From: DUTS01 sp050951605 | GTDB taxonomy: Bacteria > Bacillota > Peptococcia > DRI-13 > DTU073 | Direction: 5' to 3' | Assembly: GCA_050951605.1 (NCBI GenBank) | Contig: JBMNJJ010000005.1 | Coordinates: 1 to 64,000, forward strand | Length of the DNA: 64,000 bases | Shown: positions 24,951 to 34,304 of the stretch, one piece after another | How the letters are laid out: every line of letters starts with the position of its first letter | Position numbering within the stretch: the stretch's first letter is position 1 | Notes under the pieces: generated by a model | The model's database searches: none | Seen by the model: the letters and a program-made list of their open reading frames with translations, nothing else | Told to the model about the DNA's origin: nothing | Program-made: the position numbers and the translations under genes

Positions 24951-24992
24951 AAAGGAGCGCCTGGAAATTAACTTTTAGACGCTCCTTTTTTT
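24951..24992 (+). terminator. Terminator-like hairpin between ligA and A3
   Basis: AAAGGAGCG pairs with CGCTCCTTT, followed by a T-run on the plus strand only, although both neighbours are minus-strand genes. It resembles the hairpin at 23462. In the ~335 bp between A3 and ligA I see only this and the A3 promoter; 24993-25124 is AT-rich and holds nothing I recognise. Confidence 0.6.
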
Positions 24993-25124
24993 ATCCATAA
25001 ATTGAACACTTAATCTAAAAAATCATTAAATAGATTTTCATAACATACCTTTTCTTATTTGTTTCTTTAAATATAATATATCCTTTTTAGCAATATTTTC
25101 AATATGATTTTCGTGAATCGTCTT

Positions 25125-27134
25125 TTACATTACCGCCAGTTTCTCAAATTCGTCCTCGGTGAGAATGCGCAGATTAGTATCACCTTTCTTGATAATGGTC
25201 TGAGCTTTCTTTAGTTTAGAGCCCGGGTTTTCTCCTACTAAAACATAATCTGTCTTCTTTCCTACACTACTGGAAACATTAGCACCCAAATCGATAAGTC
25301 GTTTTTCAATAGTCGAACGCGTGTATTTTTGTAATGTTCCCGTTACTACTATAGTTTTCCCGCTAAAAGGATTTTCTTTTACTTCTTCAACTTCATAAAG
25401 AGGATGAACCCCTGCCTCTAAAAGCCTTTTTATACTGTGCTCAATCTTTTCATCCGCGAAAAAATTAATAATACTGTCGGCAATAATCTCTCCGATATCA
25501 GGTATAGCTAAAAGCTGTTCCCGCGAAGCCTGTTTTAAAGCCTCTAAGGATTTAAAAACTTTCGCTAAATCTAGTGCCGTCTTTTTTCCCACATTAGGGA
25601 TTCCCAAAGCATAAATAAACGCTTCTAAAGTACAAACCTTGCTTTTTTCAATAGCCTGAAGTAAATTCTCCGTCTTTTTTTCCTTAAACTTCTCTAGACC
25701 AAGCAAGTCCTCTCTTCTTAATTTATATAAATCAGAAACCTCCCGAATCTCCAGTTTTTCAAAAAGCTGTTCTGCTGTTTTTTCGCTAAATCCTTCAATA
25801 TTAAGTGCTTCACGACTAGCAAAATGCACTAAGCTTTTCACCAGTTGAGGTTTACAAGAAAGTGAGTTTTCACAAAAGAAATGAACACCATCACGTACTA
25901 GTTTTGCTCCACAAGCCGGACATTCTCTAGGCACTTCGATTTCTTCAGCTGTGGCTAAAGATTCTTCGACCACTCCCGTTATTTCCGGAATAACATCATT
26001 AGAACGGCGCATGAAAACTTGGCAACCTTTTTTTACTCCTTTTCTCTCTATATCATCAACATTGTTCAACGTTGCTCTCCTAATCGTCGCTCCACCAATC
26101 TCTACTGGCTCCAAAAGGGCAGTAGGTGTAATTTTTCCCGTCCTACCTACATTCCACTCTACATCCCAGAGAGTAGTTACCTCATCTTTGGCTTCAAACT
26201 TATAAGCTATCGCCCAACGCGGAAACTTAATCGTATAACCGAGCATTTGCCTCGTACGCAAATCTTCTACCGCTATAACTACTCCATCTATTTCAAAGTC
26301 CAAAGTATCACGCATTTGCTCTATTTTTTCTATTTCTTTCTTTACTTCGACCATACTGGTACACCGCACATGGTAAGGATGAACCGGTAAACCTTGTTCC
26401 TCTAAAAAAGCTAACATTTCACTATAGTTCATAAAGTCTACATCTTCCCCATAACCTAGATCATAAAAATAAGCAATTAATTTTCTTTTGGCTGTCTCCC
26501 GTACATCAAGATTACGCAAAGCACCGGCCGCAGCATTACGTAAACTTTTTAAAGGCACCTCAGCTGTCGCATTATATTCGGCAAAAGCTTGTTTCGTCAT
26601 CAAAGCTTCACCTCTAATCTCTACTAAGGAAGAATGGGAAATCCGTAACGGAATACTCTTAATCGTCTTTACTTGAGCCAGAATTTCTTCTCCTATTTCT
26701 CCGGTCCCCCGCGTGCCCGCCTGCACTAAAAGCCCTTGGTCATAAGTAAGATTAACCGTCAAACCATCAAATTTTAAAGTAACAACATAAGTTAAAGGAG
26801 GCAAAGCAGAACTAGTATCAAGATTATATTCTTGCCGTGCTTTCAACAATCTTTGCTCCCAAGCCGCTAATTCCCCATAACTTTGAGCTTTATCTAAACT
26901 CCATAATCTCGCTTTGTGAGTATGTTTCTTAAACTTTGTTAAAATTACATCCCCTACCCGCTGTGTAGGTGAATCAGGAAGAACCAAGCCTGTTTCCCGC
27001 TCCAAGGCTCGTAATTCATCATAAAGACGATCATATTCCGCATCACTCACACTAGGATTATCAAGAGTGTAATATTCATAAGCATATTGATTTAATTTAG
27101 CAACTAATTCCTTAAGTCGAGCGCTTTTACCCAC
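25125..27134 (-). CDS. ligA: NAD-dependent DNA ligase
   Basis: A 669-residue LigA that seals nicks in replication and repair using NAD+. Layout: Ia domain with YYTLDNPSVSDAEYDRLYDE, adenylation site Lys121 in TLKFDGLTVNL, OB fold with GRTGKITPTALLEPV, a four-Cys zinc site (CPACGAKLV, then CENSLSC), helix-hairpin-helix repeats (GIPNVGKKTALDLA, LLAIPDIGEIIADSI), and a C-terminal BRCT domain (FSGKTIVVTGTLQ). Normal length and motifs. It is transcribed downstream of pcrA, a common pairing in Firmicutes. Confidence 0.97.
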   Translation of the reverse strand: MGKSARLKELVAKLNQYAYEYYTLDNPSVSDAEYDRLYDELRALERETGLVLPDSPTQRVGDVILTKFKKHTHKARLWSLDKAQSYGELAAWEQRLLKARQEYNLDTSSALPPLTYVVTLKFDGLTVNLTYDQGLLVQAGTRGTGEIGEEILAQVKTIKSIPLRISHSSLVEIRGEALMTKQAFAEYNATAEVPLKSLRNAAAGALRNLDVRETAKRKLIAYFYDLGYGEDVDFMNYSEMLAFLEEQGLPVHPYHVRCTSMVEVKKEIEKIEQMRDTLDFEIDGVVIAVEDLRTRQMLGYTIKFPRWAIAYKFEAKDEVTTLWDVEWNVGRTGKITPTALLEPVEIGGATIRRATLNNVDDIERKGVKKGCQVFMRRSNDVIPEITGVVEESLATAEEIEVPRECPACGAKLVRDGVHFFCENSLSCKPQLVKSLVHFASREALNIEGFSEKTAEQLFEKLEIREVSDLYKLRREDLLGLEKFKEKKTENLLQAIEKSKVCTLEAFIYALGIPNVGKKTALDLAKVFKSLEALKQASREQLLAIPDIGEIIADSIINFFADEKIEHSIKRLLEAGVHPLYEVEEVKENPFSGKTIVVTGTLQKYTRSTIEKRLIDLGANVSSSVGKKTDYVLVGENPGSKLKKAQTIIKKGDTNLRILTEDEFEKLAVM

Positions 27135-27180
27135 AAATATAACACCTCCGTTTTTTGTTTCTTTCCTCTACCCCATACGT

Positions 27181-27345
27181 CTAAGAAGTTTTAGCCAAGA
27201 TATCACCTAAACCAAGGTACTGCCGGAGGGTGACTTTAGCGGAGGTTAGCTTAATGTCCTTAGCGAAGGTGAAGCTAGTAATGACGAGGTGACAACAAGG
27301 ATGTCGGCACCAGGGCGAACTGAACATGGATGCAGAACGATTCCT
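27181..27345. other. GC-richer non-coding stretch between pcrA and ligA
   Basis: About 160 bp with no credible frame and a base composition unlike its AT-rich surroundings. On the minus strand a degenerate unit recurs: TCACCTTCGCTAAGG, TAACCTCCGCTAAAG, TCACCCTCCGGCAG. It could be a dispersed repeat, an RNA element or vestigial sequence. Confidence 0.35.
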
Positions 27346-27346
27346 T

Positions 27347-29770
27347 TTAGCGCAGCTTTCTCAAAGGAGCATACTTCGCTAAGACTGTCTTAATTCCCTG
27401 TTCCGGAAAAGCTATCGATAATTCGATTTCACTACCTTGTCCCTTTGTACTAACGATAACTCCCTCGCCCCATTTTTGATGAAAAACTTTATCCCCCAAC
27501 ACAAAGATTTGTCCTTTTCTTCTTACCTGCTCACCTATCTGTCTCTCTACTTGCCGGTCTCCTTGTTTAACTTTTGTAGCTGAAGTAACAGTACCACCAG
27601 CAACAACATTGGTTCCAACCGTATAGGCCGGTGTTGTTTCAAAAAAGCCCGGTCTTTTATACTGGATGCACAGTTGAGGTGGAACTTCTTCCAAGAAACG
27701 CGAAGACTGATTCATATTTTTACGCCCATATAAATAACGTTCCCGCGCATTAACCAGATATAATCTTTCTTGGGCTCGCGTCATGGCTACATAACACAGG
27801 CGTCGCTCCTCCTCCAGTTCTTGCGAGTCATAAAAAGCCCGATAATGAGGGAAAATGCCTTCTTCCATCCCGATTAAAAAAACATGAGGAAATTCTAAAC
27901 CCTTCGCACTGTGCATGGTCATCACGACCACAGCTTCATCTTTTTCTTGTAGATTATCTAAGTCCGTAACTAAAGCTACTTGACTAAGAAAGTCCCCCAA
28001 AGAACTTTCCTCCGCAAACTGGTCATACTCCAACGTCTTTGTTAAAAACTCCTGCAAATTTTCTTTACGGCTTTCTGCCTCCGGGCTATGCTCCCTCTTC
28101 AATTGCGCCCAATATCCTGTTTCCGCTAAGATTTTCTTTGTCAATTCCGTTACTGTTAATTTCTCCAAAGATTGCCGAAAACTCTCTAATAAATTGATAA
28201 AACCCTCTACCGCTTTAGCTGTTTTCCCCACTAAACCAAGGTTCTCATATTCCAATAAAGCTTGATAAATGGAAATGCCTTTATCCCAACTATAGTCCTC
28301 AATTTTTTTAACAGTTACTTCGCCAATCCCTCTTCGGGGTTCATTAATAATTCGTTTTAAACTAACACCATCATAAGGATTAACCAAAAACCTCAAATAA
28401 GCTAAAATATCCTTAATCTCTTTACGCTCATAAAACTTAACTCCTCCAATCAATTTATACGGAATCCCGGTGCGAATAAGCCACTCCTCTAGAGTTCTGG
28501 ATTGAGCATTAGTCCGCATCAATACAGCACAATCACCATAATTAGCTCCTTGCCCTTTTAACTCCTCTACCTTTTCTACTACAAAAGCCGCTTCATCTCC
28601 TTCATTGTCAGCTGTAAAACAAACAATCGGCTCACCAACAGAGTTTTCTGTCCAAAGTTTCTTCGCTTTACGCCCCAAATTATGTGTAATCACCTCATTG
28701 GCCGCATCTAAAATTAACTGTGTGGAACGATAATTTTGTTCGAGTTTAATTACACGCGCTTCCGGATAATCTCTTTCAAAGTCCAGGATATTCCGAATAT
28801 CAGCGGCACGAAAACCATAAATCGACTGGTCATCATCACCTACCACACACAAATTCTGATACTTTTTAGCCAAAATATTGACTAAGGCATATTGAGCATG
28901 ATTCGTATCTTGATACTCATCAACCATAATATAACGAAAACGTTCCTGATATTTCTCCAAAACCTGCGGCTGTTCCTGAAAAAGACGCACCGTCAACATA
29001 ATCAAGTCATCAAAATCTAAAGCATTATTCTCTTGCAAGCGTCGCTGATAAATTTCATACACTTCTATATTTTTTTTCTCAAAAAAGTCATTACTAATTT
29101 TCTTAGCCTTATTAGGTGTTTGTAATTTGCATTTATAGCGACTAATCGCATTTTGTATTTTTTTCGGAGCAAACTTTTTCTCATCTAAATTCATTTCTTT
29201 ACAGATCGCTCTAAGTAAAACAAGTTGGTCCTGACTATCATAAATAGCAAAATTACTTGTATAACCCAAAGAAGAAATTTCCCGGTGTAAAATTCGTACA
29301 CAAGCTGCATGAAAAGTCATTACCCACATCTTTTCACTAATAGTGCCTAAAAGATTAGCTAAACGAGTCTTCATTTCTTCTGCTGCTTTATTCGTAAAAG
29401 TAATTGCCAAAATAGCTTGCGGAGAAACACCATTAACTCTAAGCAAACTTATAATCTCAGGAGTAAAACAGCTAACTACACCTTTTTCCCACTCTTGAAG
29501 CCATTTCTTCATTTTCTCCAAGTCTTCAGCGCTTACCTCTTGCGGAGGCAAAACCTCTTCCTCAAACTTAGCACCAAAAAGATATAAATGAAGAATCCGA
29601 TAAATCATAGCCATTGTTTTACCGGAACCAGCTCCTGCTAAACAAAGAACAGCCCCTTCTCCGGTAGCTACAACTTGCATCTGTTGAGCATTTAACCTGG
29701 CAAAAATACTCTGGTATATTTTTTTTCTTAATTGTTGATATTCTCTAGTTAAATTCTTTTCCGAACCCAC
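27347..29770 (-). CDS. pcrA: ATP-dependent DNA helicase PcrA/UvrD
   Basis: An 807-residue superfamily 1A 3'-5' helicase for replication, repair and recombination control. Motifs: LNAQQMQVVATGEGAVLCLA and GAGSGKT (Walker A), ITFTNKAAEEMKTRL, DEYQDTN (Walker B), GDDDQSIYGFR, LEQNYRS, VMTMHSAKGLEFPHVF and RLCYVAMTRA. The C-terminal segment from about 745 is the Tudor-like PcrA domain (GDKVFHQKWGEGVIVSTKGQ). Slightly longer than Bacillus PcrA owing to an acidic insertion near residue 85. GTG start after AAGGAGG. The window thus has an ordinary PcrA as well as the peptidase-fused helicase. Confidence 0.96.
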   Translation of the reverse strand: MGSEKNLTREYQQLRKKIYQSIFARLNAQQMQVVATGEGAVLCLAGAGSGKTMAMIYRILHLYLFGAKFEEEVLPPQEVSAEDLEKMKKWLQEWEKGVVSCFTPEIISLLRVNGVSPQAILAITFTNKAAEEMKTRLANLLGTISEKMWVMTFHAACVRILHREISSLGYTSNFAIYDSQDQLVLLRAICKEMNLDEKKFAPKKIQNAISRYKCKLQTPNKAKKISNDFFEKKNIEVYEIYQRRLQENNALDFDDLIMLTVRLFQEQPQVLEKYQERFRYIMVDEYQDTNHAQYALVNILAKKYQNLCVVGDDDQSIYGFRAADIRNILDFERDYPEARVIKLEQNYRSTQLILDAANEVITHNLGRKAKKLWTENSVGEPIVCFTADNEGDEAAFVVEKVEELKGQGANYGDCAVLMRTNAQSRTLEEWLIRTGIPYKLIGGVKFYERKEIKDILAYLRFLVNPYDGVSLKRIINEPRRGIGEVTVKKIEDYSWDKGISIYQALLEYENLGLVGKTAKAVEGFINLLESFRQSLEKLTVTELTKKILAETGYWAQLKREHSPEAESRKENLQEFLTKTLEYDQFAEESSLGDFLSQVALVTDLDNLQEKDEAVVVMTMHSAKGLEFPHVFLIGMEEGIFPHYRAFYDSQELEEERRLCYVAMTRAQERLYLVNARERYLYGRKNMNQSSRFLEEVPPQLCIQYKRPGFFETTPAYTVGTNVVAGGTVTSATKVKQGDRQVERQIGEQVRRKGQIFVLGDKVFHQKWGEGVIVSTKGQGSEIELSIAFPEQGIKTVLAKYAPLRKLR

Positions 29771-29878
29771 AGTTTTCCTCCTTAAAAAATAATAAAATAT
29801 TTTTAACTCGCCATGTATATTCTTTCTTTGTCCTGGACATAATTAATAGTGAACAACTCCTCTTATCTCCTCCACTCT

Positions 29879-29912
29879 ATGGGCTCAAGGATTTTCCTTG
29901 AACCCATTTTTT
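29879..29912 (+). terminator. Plus-strand intrinsic terminator without a visible plus-strand gene
   Basis: ATGGGCTCAAGG pairs with CCTTGAACCCAT (one mismatch), followed by TTTTTT on the plus strand only. No plus-strand coding frame precedes it, so it may end a small or antisense RNA. Confidence 0.55.
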
Positions 29913-29960
29913 ATCTTTCTTTATTCTTAAGTTTACTGCAAACAAAAAAATATGGCAACA

Positions 29961-29998
29961 AAATAGCCGTGACCTAAAGAAAGTAATCACAGCTAAAT
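29961..29998 (-). terminator. Hairpin after the CoA-transferase gene
   Basis: TAGCTGTGA / TCACGGCTA on the minus strand, followed by TTTTGTTG, about 30 bases after the stop codon. A weak U-tract lowers confidence. Confidence 0.45.
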
Positions 29999-30027
29999 TT
30001 TATCCTTAATTTTTTCTATTAACACGA

Positions 30028-31365
30028 TCATTTATTACAAGTTCGCCAAATTTTCATCTTCTCTGCCGCTTTAATTAAGTCATCGCGATAAGCGGGGTGA
30101 GCGATACTAATAATCAATTCTGCCCTTTCCCAAGTAGAACGCCCAGCCAAATTTACCATTCCCCATTCCGTCACAAAATAATGGGCTTGTGTACGAGGGT
30201 CTGTAACTATTTCCCCGGCAGGTAGACAAGGTACAACTCTTGACTTTACCTCGCCTGTTTTTTTATTGGTATATGTAGAAGAAAAACAAACAAAACTTTT
30301 TCCACCGCATGACTGATAAGCTCCGGTAACAAAATCCAATTGACCACCCGTACCGCTTATAGCCCTTGTCCCAACTGATTCAGCAGAGACCTGACCAAAA
30401 AGGTCTACTTCTATACAATTATTTACGGTAACCATTTTCTCATTAAGACTCATGACATAAGGGTCATTAGTATAATCTACAGGATATGAAGCTAAACCGG
30501 GATTGTTATCTACCCACTCATATAATTCTTGTGAACCAAGACAAAAAGTCCAAACACCTTTACCGCGATCAATATTTTTCAATCTATTGGTCAGTTTACC
30601 GGCTTTGTACATTTCTAAATAAGCGTCAACCAGCATTTCCGTATGTATGCCTAAATCCTTTAAATCTGACTGCGCAATCATCTTCCCCACACAATTAGGC
30701 ATTCCACCAATGCCAATTTGAATCGAGGATCCATCTTCAATCTGACTGACAATCTGCTTTGCCACTTGTAAATCCGCTTTCGTAGCAGGTATCTTAGGAC
30801 AAGTATATAAATCTTGATTATTGCTCTCCACAATATAATCTACCTGCGAAATATGAATTGCTTCAGAATGTCCCCCTAAAGCTCGTGGCATTTTCTCATT
30901 AACCTCGAGAACAACTGTTTTAGCCTTTGCCACAATCGCTAAATTAGCCGAATTAGTAAGTGAAAAATTAAAATACCCATGTTTATCCATCGGCGCAACA
31001 ACCAGCATTGCTACATCTACATCTAAATTATTACGGTAATATAAAGGCATATTGCGATAAATCATAGGAATGTAATTACACAATCCTCGATCAGCTTGAT
31101 ATCTCTCATAGCTACTTAAATGCCAACTTAAATAATAAAAAGCTTCGCGCAAAGGATCGGCTTCAATGATCGCCAAAGGACGCATCGAAAAAGAACCTCG
31201 TACCTTAACATCACGTAATTCCTCTTTTCGCCCTGCTAAAGCTTTATCCAAATCTATAGGTACCGCTAAACCGAAACTATAATCAACCCAGTCCCCTGAC
31301 TGAACAACCTTTACTGCTTCTTCCGCAGTACGTAATTTTTGCTTGTATTCCGAATAATAATTCAT
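30028..31365 (-). CDS. Acetyl-CoA hydrolase/transferase family, butyryl-CoA:acetate CoA-transferase-like
   Basis: A 445-residue family I CoA-transferase. Seen: IQIGIGGMPNCVGKMI, the catalytic-Glu segment NCIEVDLFGQVSAESVG, GTGGQLDFVTGAYQSCGGKS and YFVTEWGMVNLAGRS. These enzymes move CoA between acyl-CoA and acetate. The GGQLDFV-GA and CGGKS motifs are those of butyryl-CoA:acetate and 4-hydroxybutyrate CoA-transferases; I cannot separate the two. Length fits. It is a single gene flanked by pcrA and the his operon, with no butyrate-pathway genes beside it. It suggests fermentative acid production or uptake. Confidence 0.88.
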   Translation of the reverse strand: MNYYSEYKQKLRTAEEAVKVVQSGDWVDYSFGLAVPIDLDKALAGRKEELRDVKVRGSFSMRPLAIIEADPLREAFYYLSWHLSSYERYQADRGLCNYIPMIYRNMPLYYRNNLDVDVAMLVVAPMDKHGYFNFSLTNSANLAIVAKAKTVVLEVNEKMPRALGGHSEAIHISQVDYIVESNNQDLYTCPKIPATKADLQVAKQIVSQIEDGSSIQIGIGGMPNCVGKMIAQSDLKDLGIHTEMLVDAYLEMYKAGKLTNRLKNIDRGKGVWTFCLGSQELYEWVDNNPGLASYPVDYTNDPYVMSLNEKMVTVNNCIEVDLFGQVSAESVGTRAISGTGGQLDFVTGAYQSCGGKSFVCFSSTYTNKKTGEVKSRVVPCLPAGEIVTDPRTQAHYFVTEWGMVNLAGRSTWERAELIISIAHPAYRDDLIKAAEKMKIWRTCNK

Positions 31366-31471
31366 TTTCCCTCTTTTTCAACCTTTCTGAATTATTTTTT
31401 TAAAAAGCCCCCTTTTCTATTATAAAGTCTTATCCATTCGTTGTTTTTCAGGGTACCTTTATTTAAAAACC

Positions 31472-32128
31472 TTATTTATCCTCTTTTAACTGATGTCGTC
31501 CGGCTAATTCTTTCCATATTTCCGGCAGCTCAATCTTTTTATCTCGCAGCATAACCAAAAGATGATAAAAAAGGTCTGCCGTTTCATAAATAATTTCTTC
31601 TTCTTTTCCACCTTTAGCGGCAATAACCACTTCTGTAGCCTCTTCGCCCACCTTTTTCAAAATTTTATCAATACCTTTTTCAAAAAGGTATGTGGTATAA
31701 GAACCTTCCGGAAGTTCTTCCTGCCGTTCTTTCACTACATCCTCAAGCCAAGACAAAACTGCCCACTCCGCTGGAATAGACTTTTCGCGTTCTTGTAAAA
31801 CCTGACTAAAACAAGAAAAATTGCCTTGATGACAAGCAACACCGGTCTGGTGAACTTGAACTAACAACGTATCAGCATCACAATCAAGAAAAATCGCTGC
31901 TACCTGCTGAGTATTTCCCGAGGTTTCTCCTTTTAACCACAATTCTTGACGGCTACGACTATAAAACCAGGTGCGCCCCTCCTCTAGAGTTTTCTGTAAA
32001 GCTTCTTCATTCATATAAGCTAACATCAAAACAGTTCCACTTTTCACATCTTGTACAATGACCGGAATTAACCCATTTTCATCATATTTTAATTGTTCTT
32101 TTATTTCCGCTCCCACTTTCACATACAT
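31472..32128 (-). CDS. hisIE: Bifunctional phosphoribosyl-AMP cyclohydrolase / phosphoribosyl-ATP pyrophosphatase
   Basis: A 218-residue fusion for histidine steps 2 and 3. HisI part (1-115): VLMLAYMNEEALQKTLE, TWFYSRSRQELWLKGETSG, metal-binding DCDADTLLVQVHQTG-VACH. HisE part (120-218): EGSYTTYLFEKGIDKIL and GEEATEVVIAAKGG with its acidic metal site. Last gene of the his operon; its start overlaps the end of hisF by 10 bases, indicating translational coupling. Confidence 0.96.
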   Translation of the reverse strand: MYVKVGAEIKEQLKYDENGLIPVIVQDVKSGTVLMLAYMNEEALQKTLEEGRTWFYSRSRQELWLKGETSGNTQQVAAIFLDCDADTLLVQVHQTGVACHQGNFSCFSQVLQEREKSIPAEWAVLSWLEDVVKERQEELPEGSYTTYLFEKGIDKILKKVGEEATEVVIAAKGGKEEEIIYETADLFYHLLVMLRDKKIELPEIWKELAGRHQLKEDK

Positions 32129-32877
32129 ACTTGAACATCCCTTTCCCGCAGATATTTTTTAACCTTTGGTATCGTTGTTTCTGCAAAATGAAAAATAGAC
32201 GCAGCCAAAAGCCCCTCAGCTTTCCCGATAACCGCACCTTCCCAAAAATGTTCGATTTTCCCCACACCACCTGAAGCAATCACCGGAATAGACACACTTT
32301 CACTAACAGCTTTCGTTAAAGCTAAATCATAGCCATCTTGCGTTCCATCCCGATCCATACTTGTTAAAAGTATTTCTCCTACCCCTAGTTTTTCTACACG
32401 CTGAGCCCACTCAACCACATCTAGCCCTGTTGACTTCTGCCCACCATAAGTATAAACTTCCCATTTCCCTTCCGCGACCTGATGAGCATCTATGGCCACA
32501 ACAAGACACTTACTGCCAAAATGACGTGCCCCTTCTCGTAGCAATTCAGGGTTTTTTACCGCAATCGTGCCTAAACTTACCTTATCCGCTCCCGCCGTAA
32601 GTACCCGGCACATATCCTCGAGTGTACGAATCCCACCACCTACAAGAAAAGGAATTTCTATCTGTGCTGCCACCTTTGTAACTACATCAAGCATCGTTTC
32701 TCTATTTTCACTAGAAGCGGTAATATCTAATAAAACGAGTTCATCTGCTCCTTCGCGATTATAATAAGCCGCTAACTCAACAGGATCTCCCGCATCTTTA
32801 AGCTTTAAAAACTTAGTCCCCTTAACTACTCGTCCCCTGGCTATATCTAAACATGGTATGATCCTTTTTGCTCGCAT
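32119..32877 (-). CDS. hisF: Imidazole glycerol phosphate synthase cyclase subunit
   Basis: A 252-residue TIM barrel. Catalytic Asp in RIIPCLDIARGRVVKG, phosphate loops LVGGGIRTLEDM and VIASGGVGKIEH, and LLTSMDRDGTQDGYDL with the second catalytic Asp. HisF turns PRFAR plus ammonia into IGP and AICAR; ammonia normally comes from HisH. hisH is not in this operon (see findings). It lies 3 bp after hisA and overlaps hisIE. Confidence 0.97.
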   Translation of the reverse strand: MRAKRIIPCLDIARGRVVKGTKFLKLKDAGDPVELAAYYNREGADELVLLDITASSENRETMLDVVTKVAAQIEIPFLVGGGIRTLEDMCRVLTAGADKVSLGTIAVKNPELLREGARHFGSKCLVVAIDAHQVAEGKWEVYTYGGQKSTGLDVVEWAQRVEKLGVGEILLTSMDRDGTQDGYDLALTKAVSESVSIPVIASGGVGKIEHFWEGAVIGKAEGLLAASIFHFAETTIPKVKKYLRERDVQVCM

Positions 32878-32880
32878 TAA

Positions 32881-33606
32881 CTAATCCTCCAAAATTTCTA
32901 AGGCCTCTTTTAAATGAACAGCACCGGAATACAAGGCTTTACCCATAATGACCGCTTCGACGCCATATGGTTCTAATTCTTTAAGTTTATGCAAATCTTC
33001 AAGACAAGATACTCCACCGGATGCAATCACCTTTAAACCACTAACCTCCGCCATTTTTTTCGTAGCCTCAAGATTTGGTCCACGCAAAGTACCATCACGA
33101 CGTGTATCCGTAAAAACGATCCGCTTTATTCCTAAAGCAGCAATTTTTTGGGCTAACTGATATACCGTTGTTTCTACAGTTGATTCCCAACCTTCTATGG
33201 CCACCATACCATCACGACCATCAATTCCTACCGCCACTCGTTCCCCAAATTCCTCCAGACATTGAGAAACAAGGTCATTAGAAAGAATAGCGGCTGTTCC
33301 TAAAATTACGCGTTCCACACCTAGCCCCAACACTTTTTTTACTACATCATAACTACGAATACCCCCACCTAGCTGAACCGGTATTTCAATCGCCTGCACA
33401 ATCTCTTGGATAATTTCTAAATTTTGAGGTGTACCCGTAAAAGCTCCATCCAAATCCACTACATGAAGATAAGAAGCCCCCTTATTTTCCCATTGTTTAG
33501 CCATTTTTACCGGTTCAGCAGAATAAACTATTTCTGAACTTCTTTCCCCCTGAACCAAACGGACACAGCGGCCGTCTCGCAAATCAATGGCCGGAATTAA
33601 TAACAT
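32881..33606 (-). CDS. hisA: ProFAR isomerase
   Basis: A 241-residue TIM barrel for histidine step 4, with catalytic Asp residues in MLLIPAIDLRDGRCVRL and FTDTRRDGTLRGPN, and phosphate loop VQLGGGIRSYD. I chose the ATG at 33606, with GGGGAG 8 nt upstream and the exact family start; an in-frame ATG at 33675 would add 23 non-family residues. The 113-bp gap before it is where hisH would usually be. Confidence 0.95.
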   Translation of the reverse strand: MLLIPAIDLRDGRCVRLVQGERSSEIVYSAEPVKMAKQWENKGASYLHVVDLDGAFTGTPQNLEIIQEIVQAIEIPVQLGGGIRSYDVVKKVLGLGVERVILGTAAILSNDLVSQCLEEFGERVAVGIDGRDGMVAIEGWESTVETTVYQLAQKIAALGIKRIVFTDTRRDGTLRGPNLEATKKMAEVSGLKVIASGGVSCLEDLHKLKELEPYGVEAVIMGKALYSGAVHLKEALEILED

Positions 33607-33719
33607 TTCTGACCACTCCCCATAATTATTCCTTACTATATTATTTAAACATATTCTGACATAAATTTCTACCATAAATCAAATAACACTACTGCCAAAA
33701 TACATTTTTTTAGTGAATT

Positions 33720-34304
33720 CTATAAAATTCCTTTAGAGGAAGGTATAGCTTCACCTGCTATCTGTATAGCTTCGCGCAAAGTCCTTCCTACTCCTTTAAA
33801 AATCGCTTCCGCAAGATGATGTGAATTTTCCCCTGCTAACTGTTGTAAATGTAACGTTACTTTAGCTTCCTGTATAAAAGCCTGCCAAAAAACTTTAACC
33901 AACTGACTATCAAATCTACCTATTTTTTCTGTAGGAAACGACATTTTTGCATAAAAACCGGGGCGTCCACTAAGGTCAATAGCACAAAGAACTAAAACTT
34001 CATCCATAGGTAACGCTATTGAACTATAACGAGTAATTCCTTTTTTATCACCAAGGGCCTCTCTAAAAGCCTTTCCGAAACAGAGGCCAATATCCTCTAC
34101 CGTATGATGAAAGTCCACACCCAAGTCTCCACTAACTTCAAGTTGTACCTGAAAACCGCTATGTTTTGTCATTAATTCTAACATATGGTCCAAAAACTCA
34201 ATCCCTGAACTACCCTGCAAAAAACCTTCTTCAGCTAAAATTACTTTTAACTTGATCGCCGTTTCTTTCGTTATTCTTTCTACAAAACCCTGACGCAAAG
34301 TCAT
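33720..34304 (-). CDS. hisB: Imidazoleglycerol-phosphate dehydratase
   Basis: A 194-residue monofunctional HisB (no phosphatase domain). Mn-binding motifs: GIEFLDHMLELMTKHS, DFHHTVEDIGLCFG and GENSHHLAEAIFK. Catalyses IGP to imidazole acetol-phosphate. Its start overlaps the end of hisD by 4 bases. After its stop comes the 113-bp non-coding gap before hisA. Confidence 0.96.
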   Translation of the reverse strand: MTLRQGFVERITKETAIKLKVILAEEGFLQGSSGIEFLDHMLELMTKHSGFQVQLEVSGDLGVDFHHTVEDIGLCFGKAFREALGDKKGITRYSSIALPMDEVLVLCAIDLSGRPGFYAKMSFPTEKIGRFDSQLVKVFWQAFIQEAKVTLHLQQLAGENSHHLAEAIFKGVGRTLREAIQIAGEAIPSSKGIL

